From Acanthosoma haemorrhoidale (lineage: Eukaryota; Arthropoda; Insecta; Hemiptera; Acanthosomatidae): a DNA stretch of 64,000 bases. The DNA is taken from assembly GCA_930367205.1 (NCBI GenBank), contig OV884011.1:39941754-40005753 (forward strand). Reading direction: 5' to 3'. Below, in pieces: positions 1 to 14,800 of the stretch; the stretch's first letter is position 1, and every line of letters begins with the position of its first letter. Position numbers and translations under genes: made by a program. The notes under the pieces were generated by a model. That model did no database searches. It saw only the letters and a program-made list of their open reading frames with translations, and was not told the origin of the DNA.

Positions 1-786
1 GTGTCTGTTCAATACGCTTGCTCTACCAATATTTTAACATAACCTCTATAAGTAGAATGTTCCATCAGTCTTTTATCTGATGCAATAAATAATATGGGTA
101 TTTTGTACTAACTTCCTCCCATGGCACGTGACAGGTTCTATCACTATTTCAATCCATGAACAACATCTCTTTGAAATACTATTTCTAACTATACTTTGTA
201 TTTAAATTGAGTTAATATTTAGTCGTCAATATAGATATGGTTGGATTATTTGTTTAGATATCAGCTTTCGTTGATGAATCAAATAGGTTAGAGTTTTTTA
301 GAGTCCAACAAATAATCCACCCATAAACGTTTACAAACAATGTTGGAGAGTATGTGTACTGGTCACTTCTTGGATGTATAGAGGAAATAGTTGAGTGTAT
401 TGTTCCTTTTGGACTAAACACTTTTAATTCATAGTAAAAACCCCAATCATTGTTATAACTTAATGTTTTTTAAGATAATGTATTAGAGTGTTGTTATTGA
501 AATGTATACAAAGTCATTTACATATCAATGTGGATAAAACCAGTTTTAAAACAATAGACGTATAATAAGTTTTTACCTTTATCATTGAGGTCATTAAGAA
601 AAAAACATGTAAGTTACGTTTAAACAATCTAATTTAATTAATTTATGAGAATAACAATATAATAGAAGTGAAATAGTTCACACAAAAAAAATATATTAAT
701 TATTCATAAGACAGCAAATCTCCTGCCCAACACGTATTTTATAAGAATTTCAGAGGCACCAGTCGCAGTGGTGTAGCAACAACGAA
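1..786. other. AT-rich sequence upstream of the synthetase gene
   Basis: I see no coding sequence, RNA gene or repeat I can name. The last part could hold the promoter or 5' UTR if the mini-exon at 787 is real. Confidence 0.5.
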
Positions 787-809
787 ATGTACCTAAAGTC
801 TTCTGTCTG
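787..809 (+). CDS. Candidate 5' mini-exon of the ACSF2-like gene
   Basis: ATG at 787 begins seven codons (MYLKSSV) plus two bases, followed by a consensus donor gtaagt at 810. The acceptor at 2647-2648 (tttaatttctag) would start the next exon with one base, giving TGC then GGT GAA, in frame with the synthetase. This alternative has the same total length (201 nt of joined coding sequence) as starting at ATG 2626. Phase and splice sites fit, but 23 coding bases can match by chance. Confidence 0.4.
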
Positions 810-1875
810 GTAAGTGAACACTCATATTTGTACCTCGTCGAGAAAACCACTATTTTTTTTTAACATTCTTTTAGTTCATTATCTACTTAGATTTTTTTTA
901 ATTAATTTGTTTTTGTTATTGATACAACACAAGTAATTATTACTTTATAACAAAAAGGCCGATTTCACATTCACCTTGAATGCTTGAAATTTAATTCGAG
1001 ATGTTTATTTCTTCTTCAGTCCCTCCTGACTTTCCCGCAATGCTCCGAGGGTAGGTTAATAAATAGTTGAGTTACTCCAGATCTTGATCTTTCACTCACT
1101 AGAAGCTTCAAATCAAGGAATTGAACCTCTTCTCCTTAGTCTTCGTAGAATTTATCGTCAGATCTGCTGCATTTCCTATTTTCTCTGGTACCACTGATTT
1201 TTTTTTTCATGTATGTTACATTCGGCACAATACCAGCTTGTAGTTGTTAAATATACTCCTAATTATCTTATGATCCTTGAAGGGACCTAGATTTCACATA
1301 TTAAATCACTTTACCGAAATAAAATGCCTTTTCAAATCACAAATAATAAAAAGAGATGAATCCACCATTCTGTGTTCTGCTTGAAAATAATGCGCACATT
1401 GTCATCTACCACAAAAACGTAATTCCTATTTAAACAACACATATTTCAATCTTTATATTTATTAACATAGGTACTAGATTTTTGCCCGTAGCTTAATCTT
1501 ATCAAAATATGACTATTTTCAACGCCTCAATCTTCAAGTTTACGTTCACTACCCAACCACTAAAAGAATTAGCGAGAAGATGCATAGCCTAAATTTTTGC
1601 GTCCAGCAAGCAGTTACTGAGTTTGTCTCGAATAAAGAAGAAAACGTTCCTGTCCCGGCGTATTTATTTATCTTAATTTTCTATCAGACAAGAATATCAA
1701 CGTATTCCATCTATAATATACAATCGAACTAATGTTATTTACAGGTAATTAAGAGTACAAGAACAGTCTAAAAATTATAACGTAATTTTTTTTAATTTTA
1801 CTCAGTATTTTTTCCAGATTGTAAGTCATATGCGTAACAAGTTTAATAAATAAATCGTCTTCTGTCTCTCCACAG

Positions 1876-1906
1876 CATGGCCATGCGTTGTTTGATAGTC
1901 ATGCCG
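1876..1906 (+). other. Candidate 31-bp micro-exon
   Basis: A strong pyrimidine-rich acceptor (ttctgtctctccacag) and a consensus donor (ccg then gtaagt) bracket 31 bases that read MAMRCLIVMP from an internal ATG at 1877. It could be an alternative first coding exon joined in phase 0 to an acceptor at 2618-2619, or part of the 5' leader. The splice sites are better than expected for random intron sequence, but only transcript data can place it. Confidence 0.3.
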
Positions 1907-2625
1907 GTAAGTGCCATAGTAACTACAACTCGAACTCTTAAGGATGACGACTCAGTCCGTTGCAAAGTTCGGATAGAAAATAAATAAAGGTGTGGAGAGA
2001 CACAAGGTGTTTAATTTGTCAATATACACGCCATTAATAATGTACCAAAGTTACAAGTACGTGTTGTTACCAAAGTTTGGTGTAAATTTTTCCAGTCTCG
2101 CGCTGGAGCATAACTCCATGCACATCCAATTATAGGTACATATTGATTGATTGCATTGATGTTGTTAAAGTATAAATTTATTCAACTAATTATTAACAAT
2201 AAATCTCTACTTGCCATTAGATCGATTGCTGAATGATGTTTTGATTTGTAATAAACGAAGAGATTTATTTTGTTTTGTTTTTTTAGTGTAAGCTTCTTAA
2301 TGTAGTGCTTGATCAATGTCTTACTCCCCCTAGCGAGGCTTCGTTGGTTGCATTTCATTGAAGAAAACATTGAAAAATAATGGGGCTTTTATAAGAAATT
2401 TCTTTATAATTTATTAAGTATCGTCCCCTTTTATGTATTTCCCATCCCATACCGCATGGAACTCTTCGGTAAAATCCCCCAAAAAACAGAACCAATCTCT
2501 AATGTTCGTAATTTTAGATAGTCACTATTGCTTGTGTTTGATATCAATCCAATTAGAAATTGTGTTATGGAAAATATGCCTAACTAAAATATAACAAGAA
2601 ATTCATTAATTTTTGCGAGAATATT

Positions 2626-2826
2626 ATGGTTTACAATTTAATTTCTAGCGGTGAAAAAGAGAAGAAAAGAGGGCCGTCGTATTTCCATCAACCGGGCTCA
2701 GACCCTTTGAAGATGAAGACGGTCGGACAAGCCATCAATGAAGCCGCTGGGAGGTGGCCGCAAAAGGACGCAATTATTTCACATTATGAAAATAAATCGC
2801 TTAATTTTCAGCAAGCAAAAGATCAG
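2626..2826 (+). CDS. ACSF2: ACSF2-like exon 1
   Basis: Encodes residues 1-67, including [12 protein letters not shown] and the helix [18 protein letters not shown] typical of the family N-terminus. Donor gtaagt at 2827, phase 0. The first 23 bases may be intron if the acceptor at 2647-2648 is used. Confidence 0.85.
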
Positions 2827-5800
2827 GTAAGTGAGTCTAGCCTGTCAGACAACAAATTTGAAGGTTTCTTATCTGAATAAATTACAACACAGACCTTATG
2901 GATCTGCATTTCACCTAAGGACTGCTTCTGGACGGTCCCACTTGAATTATAAAATCAAGTCAAGTGTGACGTTTTATACAATTAAGGCTTCGAAAAGGTC
3001 ACAATTCGTCACGAAGGCTGCAAATACATGCAATAAAACCCCATCAAATCTTACATATTATTAATCAGGACGTCGGAGCTATTAAGAATAGACGCATTTT
3101 TAAATAAACAATTTATGCCACTTATTAAGCTGTTATTAAACTTTAGCTCAACCATTGTTTTTTATGATACATGATATTTCGGATGGTAGCTCCAATTGAT
3201 GGCCTATTAGGGTGATTATGGTAAAATTAAAACTAGGCCCATCGAGAATAGAGAAGGTTCAGTGATATAATTTTTTTAGTAATAAACAATAAATATTTTG
3301 CTGTCACATGGAGAATTAAATTGAATATTTGAACTTCCCAATTAATAACAAGTGTGGGCTATAATTAAATTAACTCATTATTTAACGTCACTTATTCTTT
3401 AGTAAAGATTCCATCCGCCTTTTTAGGCATTCCACACCCTATAACCTTCTCATACATCCTTCAAATGGGGGACTCCCCTTAGTGAAAGGCACTCATTAGC
3501 CCAAAATAATTTTTCTTTATTTTTCCCACATCCTATTTTTATAAGTTAGTTTATAAGAGCTAAGGGAAAAAAAAAAAAAAAACGTCACTTATTTTTTTAA
3601 TTTAACAGATTTTTCTCAACCCCAGTTACATATTAGGGATATAAGTTTGCTCCAATTATAATAAAGGGTGAATTAATTAAGAATACATATAAATATTTTC
3701 CAATCGTAATAATAAGGGTTAAATTAAAAGCCTGAATTAGCAATATATATTATGTGTGATAAATAATAGAATAGTTTATTTAATTGGCCACAAAAGCGCT
3801 TGTGCGTCAACTCTACGGAATTTGTGGTTAGACACGTTTAATTGACTTTTCATTTTCACCCTTTGACGAGTGGCTCACAAGCAACAATGCATCCTAAAAT
3901 GATTAATAATATATATTTAGTGAACTATTAACAAAATCAATTAATTGTGTATACATTACTGCAATTGACTTGAATTTTTTTTTTTTGGAAATTTTTTCAT
4001 TTTACTATTTTATTTTGATAAGTTAAGGGTATTTATCTTGCAAACGAACTAGTTAAAGAAACTTTAATTAAAAAAAAATGAAGTTAGTTATTAGAACGAC
4101 ATGTACAATTTGTATTAAGAAGTATTCCTACTTCCTAAATTCATTTAACGATAGTAATATCAATTTTATCAATTGATTTTAGTATTTTTAATTTAGAGCA
4201 CACTGAATAATCATCACATAAATATAAATTATTTTCTACATAAAATCATCTTGTAATAAATAATTTTTACCTTTCTTGAGTTAAACTCGCCATGAATAGC
4301 ACTGCATTTATTTTGTAATGATATCTGAATGTTATAAGAATGTAAGCTAATTGAAATAGTAACTACTAAAATAATTGTACTATTACTAGGCTGAACAGTT
4401 GGGATCTGGACTGTTGAAGTTAGGACTGAAACCTGGAGATAGACTGGGAATTCTTGGCGTGAACAGCGTGCACTGGTACGTAACGTTCTTGGCTGCCGCA
4501 AAAGCTGGTATTATAGCAGTAAGTAAAGTCATTGGATTCTTACAATTACTACTTTACTAGGCTCACTATATTTCTTCAGATATCAAAGTGTGCTGCATGT
4601 GCGTAAATGTCTGTAAATATAGGTACTATATTTCATTAGATTAATTTTACTAATATTATTCAAAATATGCAGAAACGATTAGCTGGATGTTAATTACAAC
4701 AAACTTTACATATTTATGGGGCATATGAATGAGAACATGTATTACAATTACTTATTGCCTAATAAGGCAAATTATAATTTCATCACAATAAAGTTTTGAA
4801 TAAAAATAAATAACATTCAAAATATTTTTTTATTATGAGATAGAAGCTTTTTAACAACCGATTCATAATTTTTTTTCATATAATTGAAGCTTTTAACATA
4901 CATATAAAATTATAGCAGACCAAAATGACCGACGCACACGGCCGTGCGGGAGAACTATCTCTGCATAACCTTATCGTAGGTCCACAGTCTTCATGATCAT
5001 ATACAGAGACACAAAAAATATTAAAGGGAATATACTTAAGAAATCTTTCAACGATTAATTAAAAATAATTACTTTTATTTAAATATCTGAACACTCTCTC
5101 TTTGAAGAGAATTTTTGAGTCCAACTTCCTGTAAGAAAGATATTATAGTTGCCTGGTAACTATCTACCTGGTACTGAAATATTTTCTGTTATAGCTTAAG
5201 TAATGAATTCATTAAATCTTTCTGGTAGACGAATACTCTCCCTATTTCGTATATTCATGTTAAATGATTTCTCTTGTTCTTCGCCATAATTTGACAATCC
5301 ATAAAATTCTGGATGAAACCCGTTCATCACCTTTTTGGGAAGTTTCTGTGTCAGAATGTTCCTTTATATATTCGTCTTCATTTTGACTATCACTTATGGC
5401 TAAAGAAATCGTTGATGTAAGTGGGACTTTCATTAAAAACTACATCTCTTGATCTGATGATGGATTTCCTTTGTGTGTTCCAAATACAATACCCACCAAA
5501 ATCAAATCCTACTAAATTTCCTTTAACATTTTTTTTGTTAATTTTTCTCCTTTGTTTTGGAATATGGACGGAACAATCAGATCCTATTATTCTAAAACGT
5601 CTTATTGATATATTCTTATTAAACTATTATTCAAATGATGGTTTATTATCGAAACCAGTGTTTGCACATATATTAGGGATACACACAGCACTAGTTGTTA
5701 ATTAAGCCCATAATGCCTGTGGTAAATCATTTTGAGAGTGAAGCATTGTTCTAGCAGCTTCTATAACAGTTCTATATGGGTTTTCTCTTTCAATGGAACC

Positions 5801-8800
5801 ATTCATTTCTGGGCAGTACGCAATTGGTAATAATTGTTGAATCCCATTTCCTATGAGAAGAATTTAACTAATCCTCCGTGACGTTGATTTTGTCCTGTAA
5901 GAATGACATTATTGCCTACTATTAACTTACCACCAAAACCGCAGGCAGTCGTCACCACCATTAGCTGTTTTCATTTTATAAGGTTCTTGAAAAGAACTAA
6001 TAAAGATTTATTATTGTACCCATGGTTTGTTAGGGGGTAATATATGGGGGATGTAAATGGGATGTAATACACACAGTATAATTACACATATCTTCTCTAT
6101 GCACGATGACTAAACACATGATATACAAGAAGGGAACACACTGACATGAGGCTTGGGTAACAAACAACCAACTACCTTCCTCCTGAAAACAGTGTTGCCA
6201 AGATTCTTATCATCAAATATTTCAACATCCTCCCAATTTGTTAATCCCCTGATTGAAAAGGCACCTCATCAATATCTTACTTGATTATTTACTATGGAAG
6301 CTGCTGCCGTTGCGCAAACCTCCTTTTGAGTGCTTTTACTATTTTTGAGTTTAGTTGGTCTGTTTCTTATCCTCCGCTTTCTTCTTCTTTGAGCACTGTT
6401 ATTGTTTGCCTCTTTGACGTTTGTTCAGGTGAAACATACCATCTTCATTCATCAGAACTGCTCCTCACATTGTCAGGTCCATAAAATGGAGAACGTGAAC
6501 CCTTGAAAGCATGCAAAAAATTGGAAGCACCCTCTTTTTGCCACTTCTATTAAACACATAAACCACCAAATTGCATTTTACCATGATGCAATGTTTACAA
6601 ACTGACAGCTTATTATTCTGCCACCTTAGTATTTTCTATTAAATTAAAGAAAAACAATCATGGCTTCATTTTCTTTAGCCTAAGAGGAATATAAATTTAC
6701 TCTAAAACAAGACTCCCGATAAGAACCTTAAATAGATGTGTAAGACAACCAAAATTTTCAAATTCACTTCCTATACCTTCATAAAACTCAAGAAATATTA
6801 TCATATTCTTAAGACATGTATGTATCATGCTTGTAATCTTTATGTGGTTTTGAAAAAACTCAGGTAAATAAGTAATAGACCTGGTTGGCTAACCTTCTCC
6901 TTTTTTCAACCCCCCCCCCCTTTAATACCATAGAGTTCTATAAACATCCTACATATATATATTTTTTTTAAACATTGACTTTTTAGTAATTAGCATCCTC
7001 TCTAATTTTAACTTTTTCAATTAGTACATCAATAATAACCAACCAATGAGTTTTCCAAATAATCCAAAAGATCTATATATACATGTAAAATACAATCTTT
7101 AAATTATCACATTTTTTTTTAAGATATAAGAACGAGATTGATGTATTCAAATTTCCATTAACTAATAAAAGCATTTGAAAGTAAATAAACAGAACCATAG
7201 ATAGCGTTTATATGCATTTTTTTCTTTTTTAATTAAATTTTACAAATTTAACTTTGATGTAGGCTTTAGTAGACGAGCAAGGTCTCAACATAGAAACATT
7301 TTGACCTGAGATGACAATTACAGGTACAGAGATTGCTTGCCATTTTGAAAGTTCTGCACTAACGAGTTCAGGGTCTATCAACTTTGGGTGAAGACTGATG
7401 ACAGCACAAAGAAGTGGGGATTTCGTTTTTATTTCCATTAGTATTTCAGCAGGGGAGCCTATATTCCCACGAGGTGTATTCCTGTGGTACAGAAGAGGTG
7501 CATAAGATTCGCATCTGAATTTTTTTTACTACACTTCTTTTTATATTGGCCTCCTGCAAGTATCTTTCGGCCAATCCATTTGATTGACCAACTTGAGTGC
7601 TTGGGATTTTGTGGGAAAACTTCCACATAGCAACAATTTTTTTTAACTCATCACTAGAAAATTGTGTCCTACTATTTGAGTTTACTTTCTCAGTTTCAGT
7701 TTCCAAAAACAGCAAACCACTTCTTTAACTCCTTGATGATGGTAGCTAATTTTAAACTCGATAACTTCGAAGCTGGAGTATTGGTACACAATAATCAAGT
7801 ATATTTTCTGCTCTGGGGAAAACAAATCGGCTGCGACTACTTGCCACATTTGAGTAGGTATGGTAGGAAGTTAACGTCAATTCTTCAGTTGGTTTATCTT
7901 TTTGTAAGCCTTGTTGGTATGTACCACAACTCTCAACAAACTTGGTAATTTGGTAAGAATTCTCTTTAGAGTTTGAACGCTGCGCTCAGCCTGGCCATTG
8001 GTGGAAGGATGGTACACGACTGTTACGATGAAAGTGAACCCCTTGTTTTGAAGAAAATTGTGGTTCATTGTCAGAGAGACTTTAGGTACATCAAACTGGA
8101 CTGTAGATACGCCAAACTGAGCGAATACTGTTTCGAGATTGTTGCAAGTGGCTTGTGATGTTGTTGAGTATCTGATGTCAACCATCATCCAATTATGAAA
8201 TGTCAACGCCTGCTGGCACTGCAGGGGTCCTGGATGACACCTACCCAGATAAGGCAAAACTCATTCATCAGGCCATGTTATGTAAACAATAAATCGTCCC
8301 TCTCCAAGCAATGGCCCAGACGACCGCCGGGTGAGGCAATATTTCAACTATTTTCCCACTGAAGTAGCACTGTTCCATTTCTCCCTATATAAGCTCCTCC
8401 AGATTTCCACTCATCCTCACTCACTCAGTCACCCTCTCTCTTCCCGTTTAGACGTAAGACAGTATTTTTACTAACCCTTACCTCGTTGTACTTTTTGAAT
8501 AAATTCTTGTAAAAAGTCTATCAGTGTAAACTTCTTTAACTAGCCACTTGGAGTAGGCAACAATGATTATCAGCAAGTTCTTTCAAGTGCTGGTTATATT
8601 GGGAAAAGAGGCAATGAAATGAATTCAACAAGATGGTAACACTGTAATTAACATACGGGTACACTATGGATATTTGCAGATACACATACTATACATGGTA
8701 TGGACACCCATGACCACCCACATCAACCACCAAACACTAGGCCCAAAACAGTCCCCCAGGACAAGGTTCCACTACCTTTACAATAGTATTTCTATGTACA

Positions 8801-11800
8801 TAAAACTCCTTCCACCTTACATTTTTGATATTTTACATTATTACTTACAACTTATTACTAACACTTAGTTTAATATTTTGAATTTAACTTGTACAACTTT
8901 AATCATAGTCACCCTCTGGCGGGCCTACTACACTTCTTTTACTGGGTTCTTATGACAACCCTATCTTCACTGACCCTCACGTCTTGCCTTCTCCTCAGTA
9001 ACGTGTGGAACCAAATCAACATCCTCCCGAACCGAGACTTATGGTGGATGGAATTTCCCATCTAAATGACTAGCTTGAATCTGATTAGTATGAACTTTAT
9101 GGGCTCTATCTGACAGGACTTTTATCAAATATATATATTATTACGTTTTTTATTTTTTTTGTTTAAATAATTTTTTATCTGAGGTTTTATAAAGGCTCTG
9201 TTAATATAAAAAAGAATTCTGGCAAAAGGAAAATTGTTTAATTACAAATTGATTTATGAATTTAATATACATATAAGCACGTACGTGATAAAATTACAAT
9301 GTTAATAACTAAACTTAACATTTACCTTAATATAATCGAGACTGGCCAGATTTACTAAATTACGTCCTTCGGCGAATTCTTCTGGTTTCTTGGTAGCAGA
9401 GCGTGGTTTCCATATCTTCGTTGTCGTCTTTATGCCACGAGGTCAGTACACGTCCACTGCTAGAATCTCTTCAAACCTTCCAGTCTCGTGGGGGGGGGGT
9501 CAAAATGAAAGAGGCTGTTTATTTATTTTTTTTATTTCAAAACCTCAACAAAACAATACAATGCACAAAAAAGAAAAATAACAAAATATTTGGATTACAT
9601 GTTTCTCCTCTTTCTGCATTTACATGCATTTGGCGGAGTGCCTAAATATAATAAATTTTTATTGTCATTAATAGTTCATTGTTCTTATACAACACTAGGT
9701 GATGAGGCTCACCTTCTATTTGTCACCGGAGGCTGTTTACCGCGGTCTCGTCGTTTTTGTACCTTTCCGCTGCCTTCTTGACTTTTTAACTTTATTATTT
9801 TCCAATGACAGTTGTCTTAGATATTATTAACTTAAATTATTTTAAAGTTAACAAATCCAATATTAAATATTTATATTTAAGCCTTGATTTTATTTATATG
9901 ATAACTATTAATATTAGATATAACGGCAACAAATAATGTTCATTCCTACATAGCCATGATCCACGGATCATTTACCGCCATTTTACGCCCGCTATTTTCG
10001 AGTTTATATCAAAAGTAACATCACAAACTCACAACATCTAAATATCACAACAATGTTGACTTAATTTAAAACAAACTCTAGCTGGTGTTCAAGACTTATT
10101 TTCACTTTGACCCCTCAGGGCTACCATAACTAAATCATTCACACTAAAGCTCTTACCAAACTGGCCATTTGACTCTATTATTTTATTTTGGACAATATCC
10201 AATTTTGTTTTAAAGTAGATAAGGGAATTCGGGGTTTATATCCCAACATAAACGACATGTGCAGAGCATTCCGTAACTAACGACGTCATAGACCTATACA
10301 CAAATAATGTACATGACAACATTTCCGACCCTACTTGATGCGACTCAGAATGCATTTTTATCAACAACTTTTTAAATGTTGAACCGCTCATTCCGCTAAA
10401 CTATTTGACTCTAGGTTATATGGTGGACTAAGCAACAGTTTAATCTGACTTGACTGACAATACTTTTTAAACTCTTCGGAACTAAACGGTGGACCATTAT
10501 CACTGACTATAATTGTTAGTAAAGAGAATCTGGCGAATAACTCATCTAATTGGCATCTCCTGCTTTTGTTGATTCTATTTGCAAACACTTCGCCCATTTA
10601 GAAAACAAGTCAACCGCAATCAAGAAATTTTTAGTTTGAAAATTAAAAAATCAAATGAACTTGTTCCCACAGCCCCATTGCTTCTTAATTTTTTTTTTAG
10701 TATTGTTAAGATTCTTTTGACAATTGTTACACGATTGAACTTTTCTATATCCAAATCCATACCTTGCCATCATACATATGACCTAGCAAACATTTTTGAC
10801 CAGACTATTCCTGATTTATTAAATTTAAAACTTTATTTTTCAATTCTTCCAGTAATACAATTTTTCCCCATAAAATAAACAACCTTTGTGGACCGACAAT
10901 TTTTGTTTGTCGTTAAAAAAAAAATTTTAATGGACTTTTCTCAAATTTCCAGTTCTGACTTTATTTTTCAATTACTTTTGATAAAACTTTATCCGACTGA
11001 GTAACTTCTGCTACCATGTCATGCAAAATTATAGTGGCGGTAGAAGAGAAAATTACACTCCTGATCTGGTAAAACATCTTGACTTGGTAGATGTGACAAC
11101 ACATCTGCTTGAGGAATGGATGCCTTCTTTTTATAGACTATTTCATAATCATAACCTAATTAACATGCTCCCACCCCTGGAGGTAGGAATGTGTTTCTTT
11201 CAACTAATTGGATTAAAGCATCTCTCAAAATCCAGGAAATAAGTGAGTTTTGACTCATTACTACCTGTTTCTTCATTAATTTCCTCAAAGATTTGGTGCG
11301 TTCTGTTATTCTGACTTGAAGACGTATTAGAACTTCGGCAAATTGCAGCAATGTGTCCACGCTTATAACATTTCTTGCACTCCAAGTTCTTAGTAGGATG
11401 GTGTTTTTGGCAGTGGTGTTCACTACATCCTCAACAGACCAATGGTTCAGCTTGATGATCCTTTTTGTGGTTGGAAGGATACCACTGTGGTTATGCTGTT
11501 AATCGTTGGAGAGAGGACAACTAGCATGGGCAAATTGTTGTTTATCAGGTGAATAAAACTTGATTTCTTGAGAAGGAACCTTAGTAGCTTCTAAATTTTG
11601 AGCTATTTCAAGAGTTGTTTTGACAGAAACAATATTATAACCTTGAAATGTTTTGCACTGGTTTTTACTAAATGTTTCTATTTTTCTATTTGAATAAGGT
11701 CATTTATGTTTAACTTGATACGATATGAAAATCCTAATAATACCGGAAGAAATAGATTTCAAGCAAAAATGGCAACAAAATAGAAAGTGTAGGCTAATAT

Positions 11801-14800
11801 GGAAGTGTAAAAATGAAATAAAAATAAGATAAATGGAAAGAAAAATCAACATATCTTAGGTGCAATGTATAAGGGGATAAATACCTTTTTTAAATACCGT
11901 ACTGTCATAAAATAAAATAAAATTATTTGTGAAAATATTTTGAAGTTTTTTTTTTGTTTCAGAAAACTACTTTCAGAAAGTAGTAAAAACGGTACTTATC
12001 TCCTTTTATCTTGGCACCACAAATATATCATAAATAGACTTCACTAGTACTAATAAAACACAAAATTTATTTCCAATAAAACCTATATTGATAACAGTTA
12101 AAAAAAATAAAATAAAACATTTACGTTATTTAAAAATTTATTTACATTTACATTTACATTACAGTTACGTTATTTAAAACTGCTATCTTAAAATTATTTT
12201 TTTAAAAAGTTTATATAAAAACAAATAAAGTACTTACACAGTTTTTGAAATATTAATTTCCTTGAACAATAAAAAAAAAAAAAAAAATGTATGTTTTGTA
12301 ATGAATGATGCTATATAATATAGAATAAAAATATTAGGGAAAAGAAAAAAATACACATCTTAAATTCTGAATCCAGTGGAACCTGACCGTTTTATTTTGA
12401 TGTATTACCAACATCATAAATTAGTATCATTGAAACATGCAAACTGATTTAATAAAATTAACAATTTATCTAGCATTTGTGCTTGTAATTATTTAGAATT
12501 TGTTAATTATATAACAGTATTATGAAAGTTGATGTAGGCGTGATATCCAAATCTTTGAGGGAAGCTATAAAAACAGATCCCCAATCTTTCATACAAATTA
12601 AGGGTCTCTCTAGAGAACTATGAATTGTGATTTATGCAGCCCTACTACATTGATAATTATATTAAATTAACTATTAAAAATACAAAGATTTCTAACTAAC
12701 CTTATTTTAAGAGTTAATCCCGTAACATGGAAATGAAAATTTCTATTAGGTGTTGCTGAATCCAGCCTACCAATCCAAAGAGTTAGGTTATGCTCTGAGG
12801 CAAGTTGGAGCAAAAGCGGTTGTGATGGACCACAAATTTAAGACCCAGGACTATCCCAGAATAATGGCAGAGCTGGCTCCTGGTATGGCTTCAGCTCCTC
12901 ATGGTCAACCATTGTCCTCTTCTGAACTGCCTGAGTTATCTTTAGTCATTGTTGCTGCTGAGGAAAAATTACCGTGAGAGCCATCATAATATATGAACTT
13001 TCAAATCTATATCACTGCATGAAAAACAATCCATATACAATGAGGTGTTAGATTGGAAGAGATGGTATGATTTAGGTTTTAAATAACACCAAATGTTCAT
13101 TTCTTTTCAAAACTTTTCTTTAATTGGAAAGCACTTTCAACAGCTGCCCTTGTGCTATGAAAGTTATGCATAAACATAAATATTTAAAAGGTAAAAACAG
13201 TTAAAATTTAAAAAATGAAAATATAAATAATGGATATTATAAACTGAAGGGTTATAAATTAAAATTAAGGTAAATACAATATGATTTGTGTAAAATGTAC
13301 AAAAATCATTAAAACAACAAACTGCTACTCAACGCTCAGTCCACTACTGCACTCTGTGGAACTGGCTAAAATGGCAGCAATCTTAGTGTGGGTAAATCTA
13401 ATACACCTGTCCATAGCTCGAGGAGAGCCTGCAGATAAAATACGAGAGAAGTGCTAGTAGTAAAAATTTTAATATTAAAACTAGTCATTTTTAACTGATA
13501 ATAACTTTTGATGTATTTAACTGTTTTCATATTTTATATTTTGATGTTTTTAATACTTCCCTTATTTTACAATTATCATAACCTGAGGATGAAAGATGAA
13601 GGATGTTGAAAGAGCTTGCCATTCATTTGAAGAAAGGTTTGGCAAAGAAACAAATCAGGCTAGTAAAAACTCCTCTGTCCTCTCCCCCCTGAATACCCTA
13701 TTCGTGGTTTTTTTCCAGAGGTAAACCCTTGAATACATGGGTTATACCTAAGGTCTTGACAATACATATTCCAGTTTATCAGGTATTCATTTTAAAATAA
13801 AACTCAATTTGACCATGAAAATGTAGTTACATTATATATTTAAAACAAATAGTTTACTTCATAATTGATATAAATTTTTTTTAGGAAAATTGGATCATTC
13901 AAATAAAGAGAATGAAACCAGTCCTAGGATCAACTTGCTATAAAAATATTAATATTTCCCTCATAAACTAATTTTAAAATGATAAAACATATTAAAGATA
14001 ATAATTTTTATAAAGAGGTTCATCATAGTCTAGTTTTATACTTAAAGGTATACTAAATTTCTGCTAGTTAAATAAAAAAATCTTTGTTCAACAAAAGTTT
14101 TAATAATTACAGAGGGTGCTACAGACTCCAAGATGTCATGAATCTGACGAATGATACAGAAACTATTCGTGTAGTTGAAGAAAAGATACAACCAGATGAC
14201 CCATTCTGTATTCAATTTTCTTCGGTAGATATTTTATCTAAAAATTTATGAATTGATGTGATTTAATAATAAAAAAAAAATTTACTGATTGCCTCGCCAA
14301 ATTTTCATATTAGTGTTGATTTAAATGTTTAAGGGTACAACTGGTTCTCCAAAAGCAGCCGTGCTTTCACATTTCAGAAACATCAATGATTCCAACAACC
14401 TCGGGAAAAGATCTCTCTTTACAGACAAGGTAAAACCTGCATTTATTACTTAAGAAATGCAGCAACAAATAAATCCATATAATTAAATTAAATCAACTTA
14501 TTTTTAACTATTAAATACATTTTTTTTACTTTACTCTCCTGAAAGTCTGATAAATTACCACTAAAACTGTTATTAGCAAATAATTTATGATAGAAAAACC
14601 TATTTGAAAGTTTAATTCAAATCTGTTAGTGACAATATCTGTGCTTTCTAAAAAGTAGTGAACCAATTAAAAATTATTTTTTATACAGTTTGCTTATCAT
14701 ATTTCACAGACATCATTAACCACTTTGTACCATTTATTTTTTTTGATAGTAACACTTTTTGTAAAAATGGTCCTCTAAATACCCAACACATAACCATATT

